Assembly (NCBI GenBank): GCA_964563395.1
Contig: CAZLWK010000001.1
Location: forward strand, 216,154-280,153
DNA: 64,000 nt
Direction of reading: 5' to 3'
Source: JBEVOS01 sp964563395
GTDB taxonomy: Bacteria; Pseudomonadota; Alphaproteobacteria; Caulobacterales; Aquidulcibacteraceae
Both the position numbers and the translations under genes were made by a program. Positions 39,044-48,157 of this stretch are shown in pieces. The notes beneath the pieces were generated by a model. It worked only from the letters and a program-made list of their open reading frames with translations, did no database searches and was not told the origin of the DNA. Position 1 is the first letter of the stretch, and each line of letters starts with the position of its first letter.

Positions 39044-41296
39044 ATGATGAAGCAGCGGCGCGGCCAGGACTTCTGGCGCACGAGCCTTTTGGTTTTAGGC
39101 GCCGCGGGCGCGGCCTTGAGCGCGGCGGGCGGACCTGCGTCGGCGCAATCGGCCGATGCGCCCGTGGGACGCGAACCCGTCGCGAGCGAGGACATCGTCG
39201 TTCCGGGCGCCATCGCCTATCGCAATCGCTCCGAAAGCATCGCGCCGATCCTGGAATACGGGCTCGATTATTTTCAGCGGTTCGAGCCGCCGACGGTCGG
39301 CGACATGCTCAAGCGCGTGCCAAGCGTCGCCTTCGTATCCGACGTTTTGGAATTCGACGCTGTGCGTCTACGCGGCCTCGCGCCTGCCTACACTCAAATT
39401 CTGATCAATGGAGAGCGCGTGCCCGGCGCGGAGGCGGACCGTTCCTTCTTCGTCGACCGCATTCCCGCCGAGCTGGTCGAGCGGGTCGAGATCGTGCGCG
39501 GCTCCTCGGCCGACCGACCCGGCGACGCGGTTGCGGGCGCTTTGAATATCGTGCTGCGCGACGCCTATTCGCTTGAAGGCGGCTTCGCGCGCGGCGGATT
39601 GGTGTTCTACAATGACGACGAGGTGCGTCAGGTGTTCGGCGCCACGATCGCCGGTCCGCTCGGGCCCGCGCGCATCATCCTCGGCCTCGATGTCCAGGAT
39701 CGCTACAATCCCAAGGCCAAGACGACGGAAGTCTTCAACAGCGATGGCGAGTTGGAAGAGTTCGCCGCTGAATCGGATGTACGCGATGGGACCGATTACG
39801 CGCTGAACGCGGGCCTTGTCGCGCCGGTTGGCGCTGGCGAGCTCGATCTGCGTTTCTCATACGTGCGCACGGATCGCGATCAGCGCGAGGACGCCGTCAC
39901 GAACTTCCTGAACGGCGATCCATCCGAGCTGGCGGGCCAGGATGAGTTGCCGCGCCCGGAAAACGCCTCCTTCACCGCCGCCTATGATTTTCCGATGATG
40001 GGCGGACAATCCACACTGCAATTCGGTTACGCCACGTATCGCGACGAGGCCAACACGTTCGAGTTTGAGTCCGAAGCGCCCGATCCGCTTGAGCCGGACG
40101 TGTTCGAAGTGCTCGATGTGAATGACGACGAATATTCTTTCACGTTCGCGCATAGCCGCGCGCTTGGCTCCGTCACGCTGGCCTTCGGCGTTGACGTGCT
40201 GCAGAAGGAGCGCGCCGGCGGCGGGATCGTGGCCCCCTTCGAGGACGATGCGTACGTCGTTGAAACCGATTTCACCTATGCCTTGGAGGAGTTCCGGGTC
40301 GATCCGTACGTGAAGCTGTCCGGGGAGGCGGGGGCGTTCGAATGGGAGGCTGGCCTCCGCTACGAGACGACCGATTTCGATTACCGGGATCTGACCAGCC
40401 TGTTCGACACCGACACCGGTGATCTGGACGACACGTTCAGCACCACGCCCGTCGACACCAGCTATGAATTCCTGCTGCCGTCTGTTTCGCTCGTTTGGAA
40501 CATGACCGACGCCGATCGCGTGCTGTTCTCCGCGTCGCGGACCGTGCGACGCCCCGATTTCGATTTCCTGACGCCGCCCGTGCCGCTGGAGGAGGAGCCG
40601 ATCGATTCAACGGCCCTGATCGGCAATCCTCTGCTTGAGCCGGAGGACGCACAAGGCTTCGATCTCGGCTATGAGCGCCGGCTCGGGCGGACCGGCATTG
40701 TCGGGATCAATTATTTCTATCGCGACATCAGCGACGTGATCGAACTCGCCGGCACGGGCGAGACGACGGACGATGATTTCGACATTGTGCAATATCGCAA
40801 TGCGGGCGACGGCAAGCTCTGGGGCGTGGAACTCGATCTCTCCACGAGCCTCTCCTTCGTCGGCCTGGAGCACACCGGAATCTTCCTCAACTATTCCTGG
40901 CTCGACAGCGAGATCTTCGACGTCAATCTCAATCGTGACCGGCGCTTCAACGGCCAGCCCGATTATGTCGTCAATGTCGGCTTCATTCAGGATTTGCCTC
41001 CGCTCGGCGCTGCGTTCGGCGTGACGTATCGTGAGCAGGGCGAGGCCTTTGAATCCTTCCTCGGCGAGACCGTGCTCACCTCGTATGACGGCGATCTCGA
41101 AGCCTTCATCGAGAAACGCTTCGGCAATTTCGTTCTGCGTCTGACCGGCTACAATCTGCTCGATCAGGAAAAGTTCGAGGACATTCGCGCCTTCGAGAGC
41201 GCGGCGGATCAAGCCGCGGGCCTAGTCGACTCTTATGAAATCGAACGCGAGCAATCCGGCCCGGTCTATCAATTGATCGGGCGCGTCGCCTTCTGA
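39044..41296 (+). CDS. TonB-dependent receptor, phytase-associated
   Basis: The 750-residue product has a signal peptide (cleavage probably after ASA), a plug domain with PTVGDMLKRVPSVAF, LRGLAPAYTQILINGERVPG and LVERVEIVRGSSADRPGDAV, and a long beta-barrel domain ending in Phe (QLIGRVAF), the outer-membrane insertion signal. Its pairing with the divergent phytase suggests phosphate or inositol phosphate import. A GGGGCAGGG sequence precedes the double ATG; the leader forms a small GC hairpin. Two start codons (ATGATG) are adjacent. Confidence 0.92.
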   Translation: MMKQRRGQDFWRTSLLVLGAAGAALSAAGGPASAQSADAPVGREPVASEDIVVPGAIAYRNRSESIAPILEYGLDYFQRFEPPTVGDMLKRVPSVAFVSDVLEFDAVRLRGLAPAYTQILINGERVPGAEADRSFFVDRIPAELVERVEIVRGSSADRPGDAVAGALNIVLRDAYSLEGGFARGGLVFYNDDEVRQVFGATIAGPLGPARIILGLDVQDRYNPKAKTTEVFNSDGELEEFAAESDVRDGTDYALNAGLVAPVGAGELDLRFSYVRTDRDQREDAVTNFLNGDPSELAGQDELPRPENASFTAAYDFPMMGGQSTLQFGYATYRDEANTFEFESEAPDPLEPDVFEVLDVNDDEYSFTFAHSRALGSVTLAFGVDVLQKERAGGGIVAPFEDDAYVVETDFTYALEEFRVDPYVKLSGEAGAFEWEAGLRYETTDFDYRDLTSLFDTDTGDLDDTFSTTPVDTSYEFLLPSVSLVWNMTDADRVLFSASRTVRRPDFDFLTPPVPLEEEPIDSTALIGNPLLEPEDAQGFDLGYERRLGRTGIVGINYFYRDISDVIELAGTGETTDDDFDIVQYRNAGDGKLWGVELDLSTSLSFVGLEHTGIFLNYSWLDSEIFDVNLNRDRRFNGQPDYVVNVGFIQDLPPLGAAFGVTYREQGEAFESFLGETVLTSYDGDLEAFIEKRFGNFVLRLTGYNLLDQEKFEDIRAFESAADQAAGLVDSYEIEREQSGPVYQLIGRVAF

Positions 41297-41328
41297 GGCG
41301 ACCGCACCGCGACCTTACGTCAATAAAA

Positions 41329-41357
41329 AACGCGCCGCTGGATGAGAGCGGCGCGTT
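41329..41357. terminator. Bidirectional intrinsic terminator
   Basis: An 11-base perfect stem (AACGCGCCGCT and complement) with a seven-base loop is bordered by an A run on the left and TTCCTTTT on the right. It serves both the TonB receptor gene and the converging outer-membrane protein gene. Confidence 0.85.
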
Positions 41358-41376
41358 CCTTTTCGAGGTCTTAGGA

Positions 41377-42630
41377 CTAGCGGCGGAAGGTCACGCCGAT
41401 CGAGGCGCGCATGCGCTCGAAATCCCGGTCGCGGTCGAGGCCATCGGAGGTCTTGTCCTCGCTCGATAGGCGCGCGCCGATCACCGCCCAGCGATTGACC
41501 AGATAATCTGCGCCCACCGCGAAGGTGGTGGTCTCGTCGTCGCGATCCACGCCCTCATATTCGTCCTGATAGCGATCCGCCTCCGCGTAAAGGAGCACGT
41601 TGCGGCGCAATTCATGATCGATACGCGCGCCATAGCGCTCACGCGTGATGCTGGCGGCGGTGAACACGCCGGCGTCGGTCACGTCGCGCGTGGCGTAGAA
41701 ACCGATATTGGTCAGTTCGGTGATGAACCAGTCGATCCGGCCGCTGAGCGACAATCCGTCGACGTCTTGAGCGGCGGGATCGTCGAACTCGGTCCAGACT
41801 TGGCCCACGCCCAATTCGCCGCGCACCAGGTTCGTCAAATCGAAGCCGGCGCCGATCAGCACTTGCTGCGTCTCGAAATCGCGTCCGCCCGCGTCATAAT
41901 CGTGATCGCGATCGGCGTAGGAAATGAACAGCGCCGTATCGGGCGACAGCGCCAGATCGGCGCGCGCGCTCCATTGGAAGAGATCGCGGTCGCGGAAATC
42001 CTGATCGAAATTCGCGCCGCTGAGCGTCGTGCCGTCCTCATAATCGAGTTTGGAATTGAAGATCGCGCCAGTCAGGCGCAGGCGGCCGAATTCACGCTCC
42101 AGCGAGGCCGAGGCTTGATTTTCGCTGACCTCGATCGGCTCGCGCAGCGGATCGAGCGTCGGATCGTTGGTGCCGCGCGGCTCGTGCGCGTCGGAATATG
42201 AGAGGCCGCCGCGCGCCACGAAGCCGCGCAGAATGTCCAAGCGCCCATCGACGCCCGCGCGCCAATCGGTCGTGCTTTCATCGTCGAGGTCTTGGTATTC
42301 CTCGTGATCCGCGTTCGCGTAGAGCTCCAGCGCGTGACGCGACCAATCCGAACGCAGACGCGCGCCGGGCGAGAGGATGAAGACGGTGTCCTCTTCCTCG
42401 TTCACCTCGGTGGCGAAGACGTTGTCGTCATAGGCGGCCGCGACGCCAAGCGTCGGGTAGAGCCTAAAGGCCCCGACCGGCATGCCCGGCGGGTCATATT
42501 CGGGGCGCCCGCGCTCGCGCACGCCCTCATTGTGGCCGCGGTCAAACGGCGTGTCTTGCGCGGCGGCGACGCTGGCCGTGGCGGCGAGCACCACCAAAGG
42601 CGCGGCCAAAGTGCGGCGGAGAAAACTCAT
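41377..42630 (-). CDS. Outer-membrane beta-barrel protein (BBP2-like)
   Basis: The 417-residue product has a signal peptide cleaved after VAAA, an extended periplasmic start with EYDPPGMPVGAFRLYPTLGV, and then regular amphipathic strands with many Asp, Arg and Tyr residues. It ends MRASIGVTFRR. The YPTLGVAAAYDDNVFATEVN segment is common in outer-membrane proteins of exopolysaccharide or holdfast systems in this group. No biosynthetic gene lies near, so its partner is unknown. Confidence 0.8.
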   Translation of the reverse strand: MSFLRRTLAAPLVVLAATASVAAAQDTPFDRGHNEGVRERGRPEYDPPGMPVGAFRLYPTLGVAAAYDDNVFATEVNEEEDTVFILSPGARLRSDWSRHALELYANADHEEYQDLDDESTTDWRAGVDGRLDILRGFVARGGLSYSDAHEPRGTNDPTLDPLREPIEVSENQASASLEREFGRLRLTGAIFNSKLDYEDGTTLSGANFDQDFRDRDLFQWSARADLALSPDTALFISYADRDHDYDAGGRDFETQQVLIGAGFDLTNLVRGELGVGQVWTEFDDPAAQDVDGLSLSGRIDWFITELTNIGFYATRDVTDAGVFTAASITRERYGARIDHELRRNVLLYAEADRYQDEYEGVDRDDETTTFAVGADYLVNRWAVIGARLSSEDKTSDGLDRDRDFERMRASIGVTFRR

Positions 42631-42790
42631 GGCGGTCGACCCCCTCAGTCAAAGCCTATGACGATTCGGCGCAGCCTCGCTCAGCGTTGTTAACAGCCGA
42701 TTTACGCGCCCGCGCCCTGGCGGCGCCTCAGGGCGCGTGCATAGTGTGGGGGAAAGATCAAAAGCGGTCCAAAGCCGCCTGGGAGGATCC

Positions 42791-44212
42791 ATGACCGATC
42801 TGGCCGCGCCGCCCGGCGCAGCGACGGCGGCGCAGGCGCGGCTCGGGCTGGGCGCGGTGAGCTGGGCGGTCTTTGAATGGGCCCGCAACCCCTACATCAT
42901 TCTGTGCATAATCTATCTGTTCGCGCCTTACGTGTCGCAGACGGTGATCGGCGATCCCGTGAAGGGGCAGGAGACGATCGCCGGCTGGCACAAGATCGGC
43001 GGCGTCGCGGTCGCGCTGACGGCGCCATTCCTTGGCGCGATCGCCGACAAGATTGGCGCGCGCAAACCGCTCTTGGCGCTCGCGCTGGCGGGATTGGCGC
43101 CCGCCATCTTCGTGCAATCCTTCGCCATGCCGGGCGCGGTGGGCGGCTTGCCGCTTTGGGGGCTCGGCGCGGCGATCGTGTTGGCCGGCGTGATGTTCGC
43201 CTACACCGAGGTGCTCCATAACGCGATGCTGGCCGGCGCGGGCCCGCGCGCGCAGCTGCCGCATATTTCTGGCCTGGGCCTCGCGCTCGGCAACGCGGCC
43301 GCCGTAATCATGCTCGCCTGGGTGGCTTGGGGTCTCGCCCTGCCAGGACGCGTGGATGCGCCCGGCCTTGTTCCCGCGACGCCTTTATTCGGGCTGGACC
43401 GCGCGACCTATGAGCCGGAGCGCCTCATCCCTGCGTTGTGCGCGGTTTGGCTGGTTCTGTTCGCAATTCCGCTCTTTTTGTTCACGCCGGACGCGCCGCG
43501 CTCGAACGTGCGCGTGAGCGCCGCGATCGGCGCGGCGGTCGGTTCGGTTGTCTCCACGATCCGCAAGCTGCGCGATCATCGCAACGCCGCGATCTTTCTA
43601 TTCGCTCGCATGCTGTATGCGGACGGCAAGGGCGGGGCGCTGATCTTCGGCGGCGTCTATGCGGCGGGCGCGATGGGCTGGGGACTATTGGAGATGTGCG
43701 CCTTCGCCGTGATCCTGTCGACCTTCGCCGTGATCGGCGGCTTTCTCGCCGGCCCGCTCGATCAAGCGTTGGGCGCGCGCAACGCCGTCATTCTCGAACT
43801 CAGTGTCGGTATCGCATGCGTGTTCGCGATGATCTCGATGACGCAAGAGAGCATCTTCTTCGTCGTGCCTGTCACGCCGGGCCTCGCCGTCTGGGACGGT
43901 CCGCTTTTCCGCACTGCGCCCGAACTCGCCTATATCGGCTTCGGCATGGTGATCGCGATCGCGATCACGGCCTGCTACGCCTCAAGCCGAACGCTTCTCG
44001 CGCACCTGGCGCCGCGGGGCATGGAGGGCGAGTTGTTCGGGCTTTATGCGCTCGCCGGCTCGGCGACGGCGTGGCTCGCGCCGCTTCTGGTTGAGACGTT
44101 CACGCGGCAATTCCAATCGCTTCGCTGGGGGTTCGGATCGATCTCCATCCTGCTTGTCGTGGGGCTCGCGGCGATGCTGTTCGTGCGCGAGCCGGCGCCG
44201 CGATCTGATTAG
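42791..44212 (+). CDS. MFS transporter, UMF1/Atg22-like family
   Basis: The 473-residue product has about twelve transmembrane segments. The N-terminal VSWAVFEWARNPYIILCIIY and GAIADKIGARKPLLALALAG are typical of UMF1 (vacuole effluxer Atg22-like) proteins, with a D-x-x-G-R/K loop between helices 2 and 3. The final part includes SSRTLLAHLAPRGMEGELFG. Substrate is unknown; related proteins efflux amino acids. The ATG before TDLAAPP is preferred (GGAG upstream). Its stop overlaps the converging DUF2842 gene by four bases. Confidence 0.9.
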   Translation: MTDLAAPPGAATAAQARLGLGAVSWAVFEWARNPYIILCIIYLFAPYVSQTVIGDPVKGQETIAGWHKIGGVAVALTAPFLGAIADKIGARKPLLALALAGLAPAIFVQSFAMPGAVGGLPLWGLGAAIVLAGVMFAYTEVLHNAMLAGAGPRAQLPHISGLGLALGNAAAVIMLAWVAWGLALPGRVDAPGLVPATPLFGLDRATYEPERLIPALCAVWLVLFAIPLFLFTPDAPRSNVRVSAAIGAAVGSVVSTIRKLRDHRNAAIFLFARMLYADGKGGALIFGGVYAAGAMGWGLLEMCAFAVILSTFAVIGGFLAGPLDQALGARNAVILELSVGIACVFAMISMTQESIFFVVPVTPGLAVWDGPLFRTAPELAYIGFGMVIAIAITACYASSRTLLAHLAPRGMEGELFGLYALAGSATAWLAPLLVETFTRQFQSLRWGFGSISILLVVGLAAMLFVREPAPRSD

Positions 44213-44415
44213 GAATCGGGGCGGTTCATCCAGCCGAACAGCGGTTTCAAAGGCGCCACCCAGACGATCCCGGCGACAGCGTAGAACAGCAACGCGGCCC
44301 ATCCCGGCGCGGACCAGATGACACGTTCGGCCAGGACCAAAATGACGGTCACGTAAATCGCCACATAGGCGAGGAGGGCGAGGCTGCCGATCGCTTTGCG
44401 CGCGCTTTGGCTCAT
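44209..44415 (-). CDS. DUF2842 family small membrane protein
   Basis: The 68-residue product has the DUF2842 layout: MSQSARKAIGSLALLAYVAI, a second membrane segment LLFYAVAGIVWVAP and a short tail PLKPLFGWM. The family is common in alphaproteobacteria and its function is unknown. It is divergent from the heme A synthase gene, a neighbourhood often seen. Confidence 0.9.
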   Translation of the reverse strand: MSQSARKAIGSLALLAYVAIYVTVILVLAERVIWSAPGWAALLFYAVAGIVWVAPLKPLFGWMNRPDS

Positions 44416-44507
44416 GCGGGCAAATTAGGAAGGGGCCGCTGCGGCGGGAAGTCCCTGCGCGCTTGCGCCCGCTGCGCCAATCGCCGCGCTCGGCTAAGGA
44501 CGAAGCC

Positions 44508-45524
44508 ATGGATTCCGCCGCTGCCCCGGCCCGCGAGCCGCTTGTCGCGCTCTGGCTTGCGCTCATCGCCGCGCTCGTGGCGCTGATGATCCTTGTCGGC
44601 GGCGCGACGCGGCTCACCGACAGCGGGCTTTCGATCACCGAATGGCGCCCGATTTCCGGTGCTTTACCGCCGCTCAACGCGGCTGATTGGGAGCGCGAAT
44701 TCGCGCTCTATCGCGAGACCACGGAATATCAGGTGCAGAACCGCGGCATGACGCTCGCCGAGTTCGAGGAAATCTATTGGTGGGAATGGGGGCACCGATT
44801 TCTCGGTCGCCTGATCGGCGTGGCCTTCGCCATTCCCTTCTTCGTCTTTTGGATCACTGGGCGCTTGAGGGGCCGTCTCTGGCCCGTGTTCGGTCTGTTC
44901 GCCCTTGGCGCCCTCCAAGGCGCCATCGGCTGGTGGATGGTGGCGAGCGGGCTCGTCGGGCGGCTCGATGTCGCGCCGCTGCGCCTCGCCGTGCACCTGG
45001 GCATGGCGTTCCTCATCTTCGCCATCGCCATTCGCCTCATGCTGGGCGCGCTCGGGCGGCGCGGTCTTGACGGTGAAACGGGAGCGCCGCGCTGGGCGCT
45101 CTGGGCGTTCGCGGCGCTCTTGTTCACGCAGATCATTCTTGGCGCCTTCGTCGCCGGGAACGACGCTGGGCGCGCCTACACTGATTGGCCGACGATCGGC
45201 GGGGAATGGTGGCCGTCCACGTATGCGGCGCTGACGCCGTTTCACCTGAACTTTCTGGAAAATCACGCGGCCGTTCAATTCAATCACCGGCTGGGTGGGT
45301 ACCTCGTCGCGCTGTGCGGTCTTGCGCTTGCCGGCGCCGCCATGGCGCGGGGGCGGGGGCCGGCGCGCCTCGGCGCGCTGGCGCTGGGCGCGGGCGTGCT
45401 CGCGCAGATCGGTCTTGGCGTGGCGGTGATCCTCAACGCCGCACCGCTCGATCTGAGCCTCGCCCATCAGGGCCTCGCGATACTCCTATTCGGCCTCGCG
45501 GCGGCGCTTCCGCCGTTGCGGTAG
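44508..45524 (+). CDS. ctaA: Heme A synthase (COX15/CtaA)
   Basis: The 338-residue product is a polytopic membrane protein of COX15/CtaA type. It has the LVGGATRLTDSGLSITEWRP motif after the first helix, EFEEIYWWEWGHRFLGRLIG with a heme-ligating His, further His residues in LAVHLGMAFLIFAI and HAAVQFNHRLGGY, and a conserved AGNDAGRAYTDWPTIGGEWW. It converts heme O to heme A for cytochrome oxidase. The ATG is preceded by GGACGAAGCC; length is typical for alphaproteobacteria. Confidence 0.95.
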   Translation: MDSAAAPAREPLVALWLALIAALVALMILVGGATRLTDSGLSITEWRPISGALPPLNAADWEREFALYRETTEYQVQNRGMTLAEFEEIYWWEWGHRFLGRLIGVAFAIPFFVFWITGRLRGRLWPVFGLFALGALQGAIGWWMVASGLVGRLDVAPLRLAVHLGMAFLIFAIAIRLMLGALGRRGLDGETGAPRWALWAFAALLFTQIILGAFVAGNDAGRAYTDWPTIGGEWWPSTYAALTPFHLNFLENHAAVQFNHRLGGYLVALCGLALAGAAMARGRGPARLGALALGAGVLAQIGLGVAVILNAAPLDLSLAHQGLAILLFGLAAALPPLR

Positions 45525-45574
45525 CATAATACCAAAGCATTAGTTATTGATTACATGAGTAAAAATCAGGGCTG

Positions 45575-45603
45575 TTGACATAAAGCCCTCGCATGCTTAT
45601 CCG
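45575..45603 (+). promoter_or_regulatory. Promoter of rplM-rpsI
   Basis: TTGACA at 45575-45580 and TATCCG at 45598-45603 are spaced by 17 bases, with an AT-rich tract (ATTAGTTATTGATTACATGA) upstream that could act as an UP element. The start of rplM is 27 bases further. Confidence 0.65.
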
Positions 45604-45630
45604 CGCGGTCTCTTTTCGCGGGACCAATCC

Positions 45631-46107
45631 ATGCGCACCACGCAAACGCGTTCGGCCAAGGCCGCCGAAACGCAGCACAATTGGGTCGTGATCGACGCCG
45701 AAGGCGCGATCGTCGGCCGTCTGGCCTCCTATGTCGCGCTGCGTCTGCGCGGCAAGCATCGCGCCGATTTCACGCCGCATGTCGACGTGGGCGATCATGT
45801 CGTGATCATCAACGCCGAGAAGGTCGCGTTCACGGGCAAGAAGCTCCAGAACAAGATCTATTATCGCCACACCGGCTATGCCGGCGGCGTGAAGGAGCGT
45901 GTGGCCGGCAAGGTCCTCGCCGGCAAACATCCCGAGCGGGTGCTGGAGAAGGCGGTCGAGCGCATGCTGCCGAAGGAAAGCCCGCTCGCGCGCAAGCAAC
46001 TTGGCAAGCTGCGCGTCTATGCCGGCCCGGATCATCCGCACGCCGCGCAGCAGCCGCAGACGGTCGATTTCAAGAGCATGAACCGCAAGAACACGAGGGC
46101 GGCATGA
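45631..46107 (+). CDS. rplM: 50S ribosomal protein L13
   Basis: The 158-residue product has the L13 signature: NWVVIDAEGAIVGRLASYVA, GKHRADFTPHVDVGDHVVII, NKIYYRHTGYAGGVK and VERMLPKESPLARKQLGKLR. It binds 23S rRNA early in 50S assembly. The last bases overlap the start of rpsI (ATGA), as usual for this two-gene operon. The start is the ATG before RTTQTRSAKAAE. Confidence 0.98.
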   Translation: MRTTQTRSAKAAETQHNWVVIDAEGAIVGRLASYVALRLRGKHRADFTPHVDVGDHVVIINAEKVAFTGKKLQNKIYYRHTGYAGGVKERVAGKVLAGKHPERVLEKAVERMLPKESPLARKQLGKLRVYAGPDHPHAAQQPQTVDFKSMNRKNTRAA

Positions 46108-46592
46108 GCATGAGCGAAGGATTTGAGGGCCTGCGCAGCCTCGCCAGCGGCAATGTCACCTCTGGCACGCATGAGGCCATCGAGCGGCAGCAAAAGCTCG
46201 ACGAATTTGGCCGCGCCTACGCCACCGGCAAGCGGAAGAACGCCGTCGCGCGCGTCTGGTTGAAGCCGGGCAAGGGCAAGATCGAAATCAACGGCAAGAC
46301 GAGCGATGAATATTTCGCCCGTCCCGTTCTGCGCATGATGATTCAGCAGCCGTTCAAGCTCACCAATCGCGAAGGCGAGTTCGACGTCTATGTCACGGTG
46401 ACGGGCTCGGGCCTCTCGGGCCAGGCTGGCGCGGTACGTCATGGCATCGCCAAGGCTCTGTCCGATTATGAGCCGGCCCTGCGACCGACGATGAAGCACA
46501 ATGGCTTCCTCACGCGCGACAGCCGCGTTGTGGAGCGCAAGAAGTACGGCCGCGCCAAGGCGCGCCGCAGCTTCCAGTTCTCGAAGCGTTAA
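46104..46592 (+). CDS. rpsI: 30S ribosomal protein S9
   Basis: The 162-residue product has a short alphaproteobacterial N-terminal extension, then RAYATGKRKNAVARVWLKPG, the KIEINGK segment, VTGSGLSGQAGAVRHGIAKA and the basic C-terminus RAKARRSFQFSKR that reaches the P-site tRNA. The ATG overlapping the rplM stop or one two codons later (SMSEG) is the start. It is followed by a strong terminator. Confidence 0.98.
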   Translation: MSMSEGFEGLRSLASGNVTSGTHEAIERQQKLDEFGRAYATGKRKNAVARVWLKPGKGKIEINGKTSDEYFARPVLRMMIQQPFKLTNREGEFDVYVTVTGSGLSGQAGAVRHGIAKALSDYEPALRPTMKHNGFLTRDSRVVERKKYGRAKARRSFQFSKR

Positions 46593-46619
46593 ACGCACAG
46601 ACCAGGCTTTGGGTCAGGC

Positions 46620-46653
46620 GGGCGCTTCGGAAACGAAGCGCCCGTTTCTTTTT
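46620..46653 (+). terminator. Intrinsic terminator of rplM-rpsI
   Basis: A ten-base perfect stem (GGGCGCTTCG and complement) with loop GAAA is followed by GTTTCTTTTT, 27 bases after rpsI. Confidence 0.92.
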
Positions 46654-46664
46654 CGGAGGCGCAT

Positions 46665-47615
46665 ATGGCCCCAAAAGTTTTCATCGATGGCGAAGCGGGC
46701 ACCACCGGCCTGCAAATCCGCGAGCGGCTGGAAGGCCGACGCGACATCACCCTCGTTTCGATCGACTCCGCCCGCCGCAAGGATCCGGCCGCGCGCAAGG
46801 AGGTGTTGAACAGCGTGGACGCCGTGCTGCTCTGCTTGCCCGACGACGCCGCGCGCGAGGCTGTCGCGCTGATCGAGAATAAGCATGTCAAGGTGATCGA
46901 CGCCTCGACAGCGCACAGAACCGCGCCGGACTGGACCTACGGCTTTCCAGAAATCTCGCGCGAGCGGGCGCATGAGATCGCGCGCTCTTCACGCGTGTCT
47001 AATCCAGGCTGTTATCCCACAGGTGTCATCGCCCTCCTGCGTCCCCTGATCGCAGCGGGTCTGCTTCCCCAAGATCATCCGATCAGCATTCACGCGATCT
47101 CCGGCTATTCAGGCGGAGGCAAGGCGCTGATCGCCGCGTTCGAGGACGAGAGCGACGCGGCCTATACGCGTGCGCCTCACCGTATCTATGCGACGGCGCT
47201 TGAGCATAAGCATGTGCCGGAAATCATGGCCGAGTGCGGCTTGTCGGCGCGGCCGATCTTCATGCCGAGCTATGGGCGCTATCGCCAAGGCATGCTTGTC
47301 GAGATTCCCCTCCACCTCGCGCTTTTGGGCGGAAGTCCTGGTCTTGAGGACGTGCATGCGATTTTGCGGGACGCCTATGCCGGCGCGCGCTTCGTCGAGG
47401 TCGCGTCCATGGAAGAGGCGCGCGCTGTTCAGACGCTCGATCCTGAGGGATTGAACGGCACCAATCGCTTGAAGCTCTTTGTGTTCGGCAGCGAACGCCA
47501 CAAACAGGCGCGCCTTGTGGCGCTGTTGGACAATCTCGGCAAGGGCGCCTCGGGCGCGGCGGTGCAGAACCTCAACCTGATGCTCTGCCTCGACGAGGGC
47601 GCGGGCCTCGCTTGA
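46665..47615 (+). CDS. argC: N-acetyl-gamma-glutamyl-phosphate reductase
   Basis: The 316-residue product belongs to the shorter (type 2) ArgC group: an N-terminal NAD(P)-binding segment VFIDGEAGTTGLQIRERLEG and the catalytic Cys near residue 116 in SNPGCYPTGV. It also has GYSGGGKALIAAFE and HKHVPEIMAECGL. It reduces N-acetylglutamyl phosphate in arginine biosynthesis. GGAGG lies six bases before the ATG. It follows the rpsI terminator, so it has its own promoter or depends on readthrough. Confidence 0.95.
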   Translation: MAPKVFIDGEAGTTGLQIRERLEGRRDITLVSIDSARRKDPAARKEVLNSVDAVLLCLPDDAAREAVALIENKHVKVIDASTAHRTAPDWTYGFPEISRERAHEIARSSRVSNPGCYPTGVIALLRPLIAAGLLPQDHPISIHAISGYSGGGKALIAAFEDESDAAYTRAPHRIYATALEHKHVPEIMAECGLSARPIFMPSYGRYRQGMLVEIPLHLALLGGSPGLEDVHAILRDAYAGARFVEVASMEEARAVQTLDPEGLNGTNRLKLFVFGSERHKQARLVALLDNLGKGASGAAVQNLNLMLCLDEGAGLA

Positions 47616-47618
47616 GGC

Positions 47619-48137
47619 TCACATCTTCATGCGCAGCTGACCGATGAAATCGCGCTTGCCGAGCGGCGCGCCCTTCATGCGCAGGATGTCGTAGGCCGTC
47701 GCGGCGTGAAAATAAAAGTTCGGCAGCGAGAACGACAAGAGAAAGCCCTCGGCGGTGAAGGGCAGATTATTCTGACCAAGCTTGAAGATCACGTCACGGC
47801 CTTCCAGCGAGTCGATGCGCGCGGCGGGCATCGCCTTCACGCCGCTTATCGTATCGGCGATCAATTGGCGAAGGTCGTCCCAGGAATTTGGCGCGGGGCC
47901 CGAAGGCGGCGCGAACGCGCCTTCCTCCACGCCTTTCAGTGCGCCGAGCGAGTGATGCGCCACCGATGCGATCTGGAAGCTGAAGGGCAGCATGTCGTGA
48001 AAGAGGCGGGTCTCCACGATCTCCTGAAGCGGCACGTTCTCGGTTTCAAAATGCGCCTTGGCGCGATCCATGAAGCCGGCCACGGCGCCCAGCGTTTGCA
48101 GATAATTCGGTTGAAGCGTGGAAAGCGGCAACGCCAT
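47619..48137 (-). CDS. DUF1993 family protein
   Basis: The 172-residue product has the DUF1993 pattern LQTLGAVAGFMDRAKAHFET, RLFHDMLPFSFQIASVAHHS and FLLSFSLPNFYFHAATAYDI. It is a helical, DinB-like fold protein with several His residues, possibly binding metal. Function is unknown. It converges with argC and lies immediately downstream of phaC on the same strand, so they may be co-transcribed. Confidence 0.88.
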   Translation of the reverse strand: MALPLSTLQPNYLQTLGAVAGFMDRAKAHFETENVPLQEIVETRLFHDMLPFSFQIASVAHHSLGALKGVEEGAFAPPSGPAPNSWDDLRQLIADTISGVKAMPAARIDSLEGRDVIFKLGQNNLPFTAEGFLLSFSLPNFYFHAATAYDILRMKGAPLGKRDFIGQLRMKM

Positions 48138-48157
48138 TCAAGGTCCCCCAAGACAAT

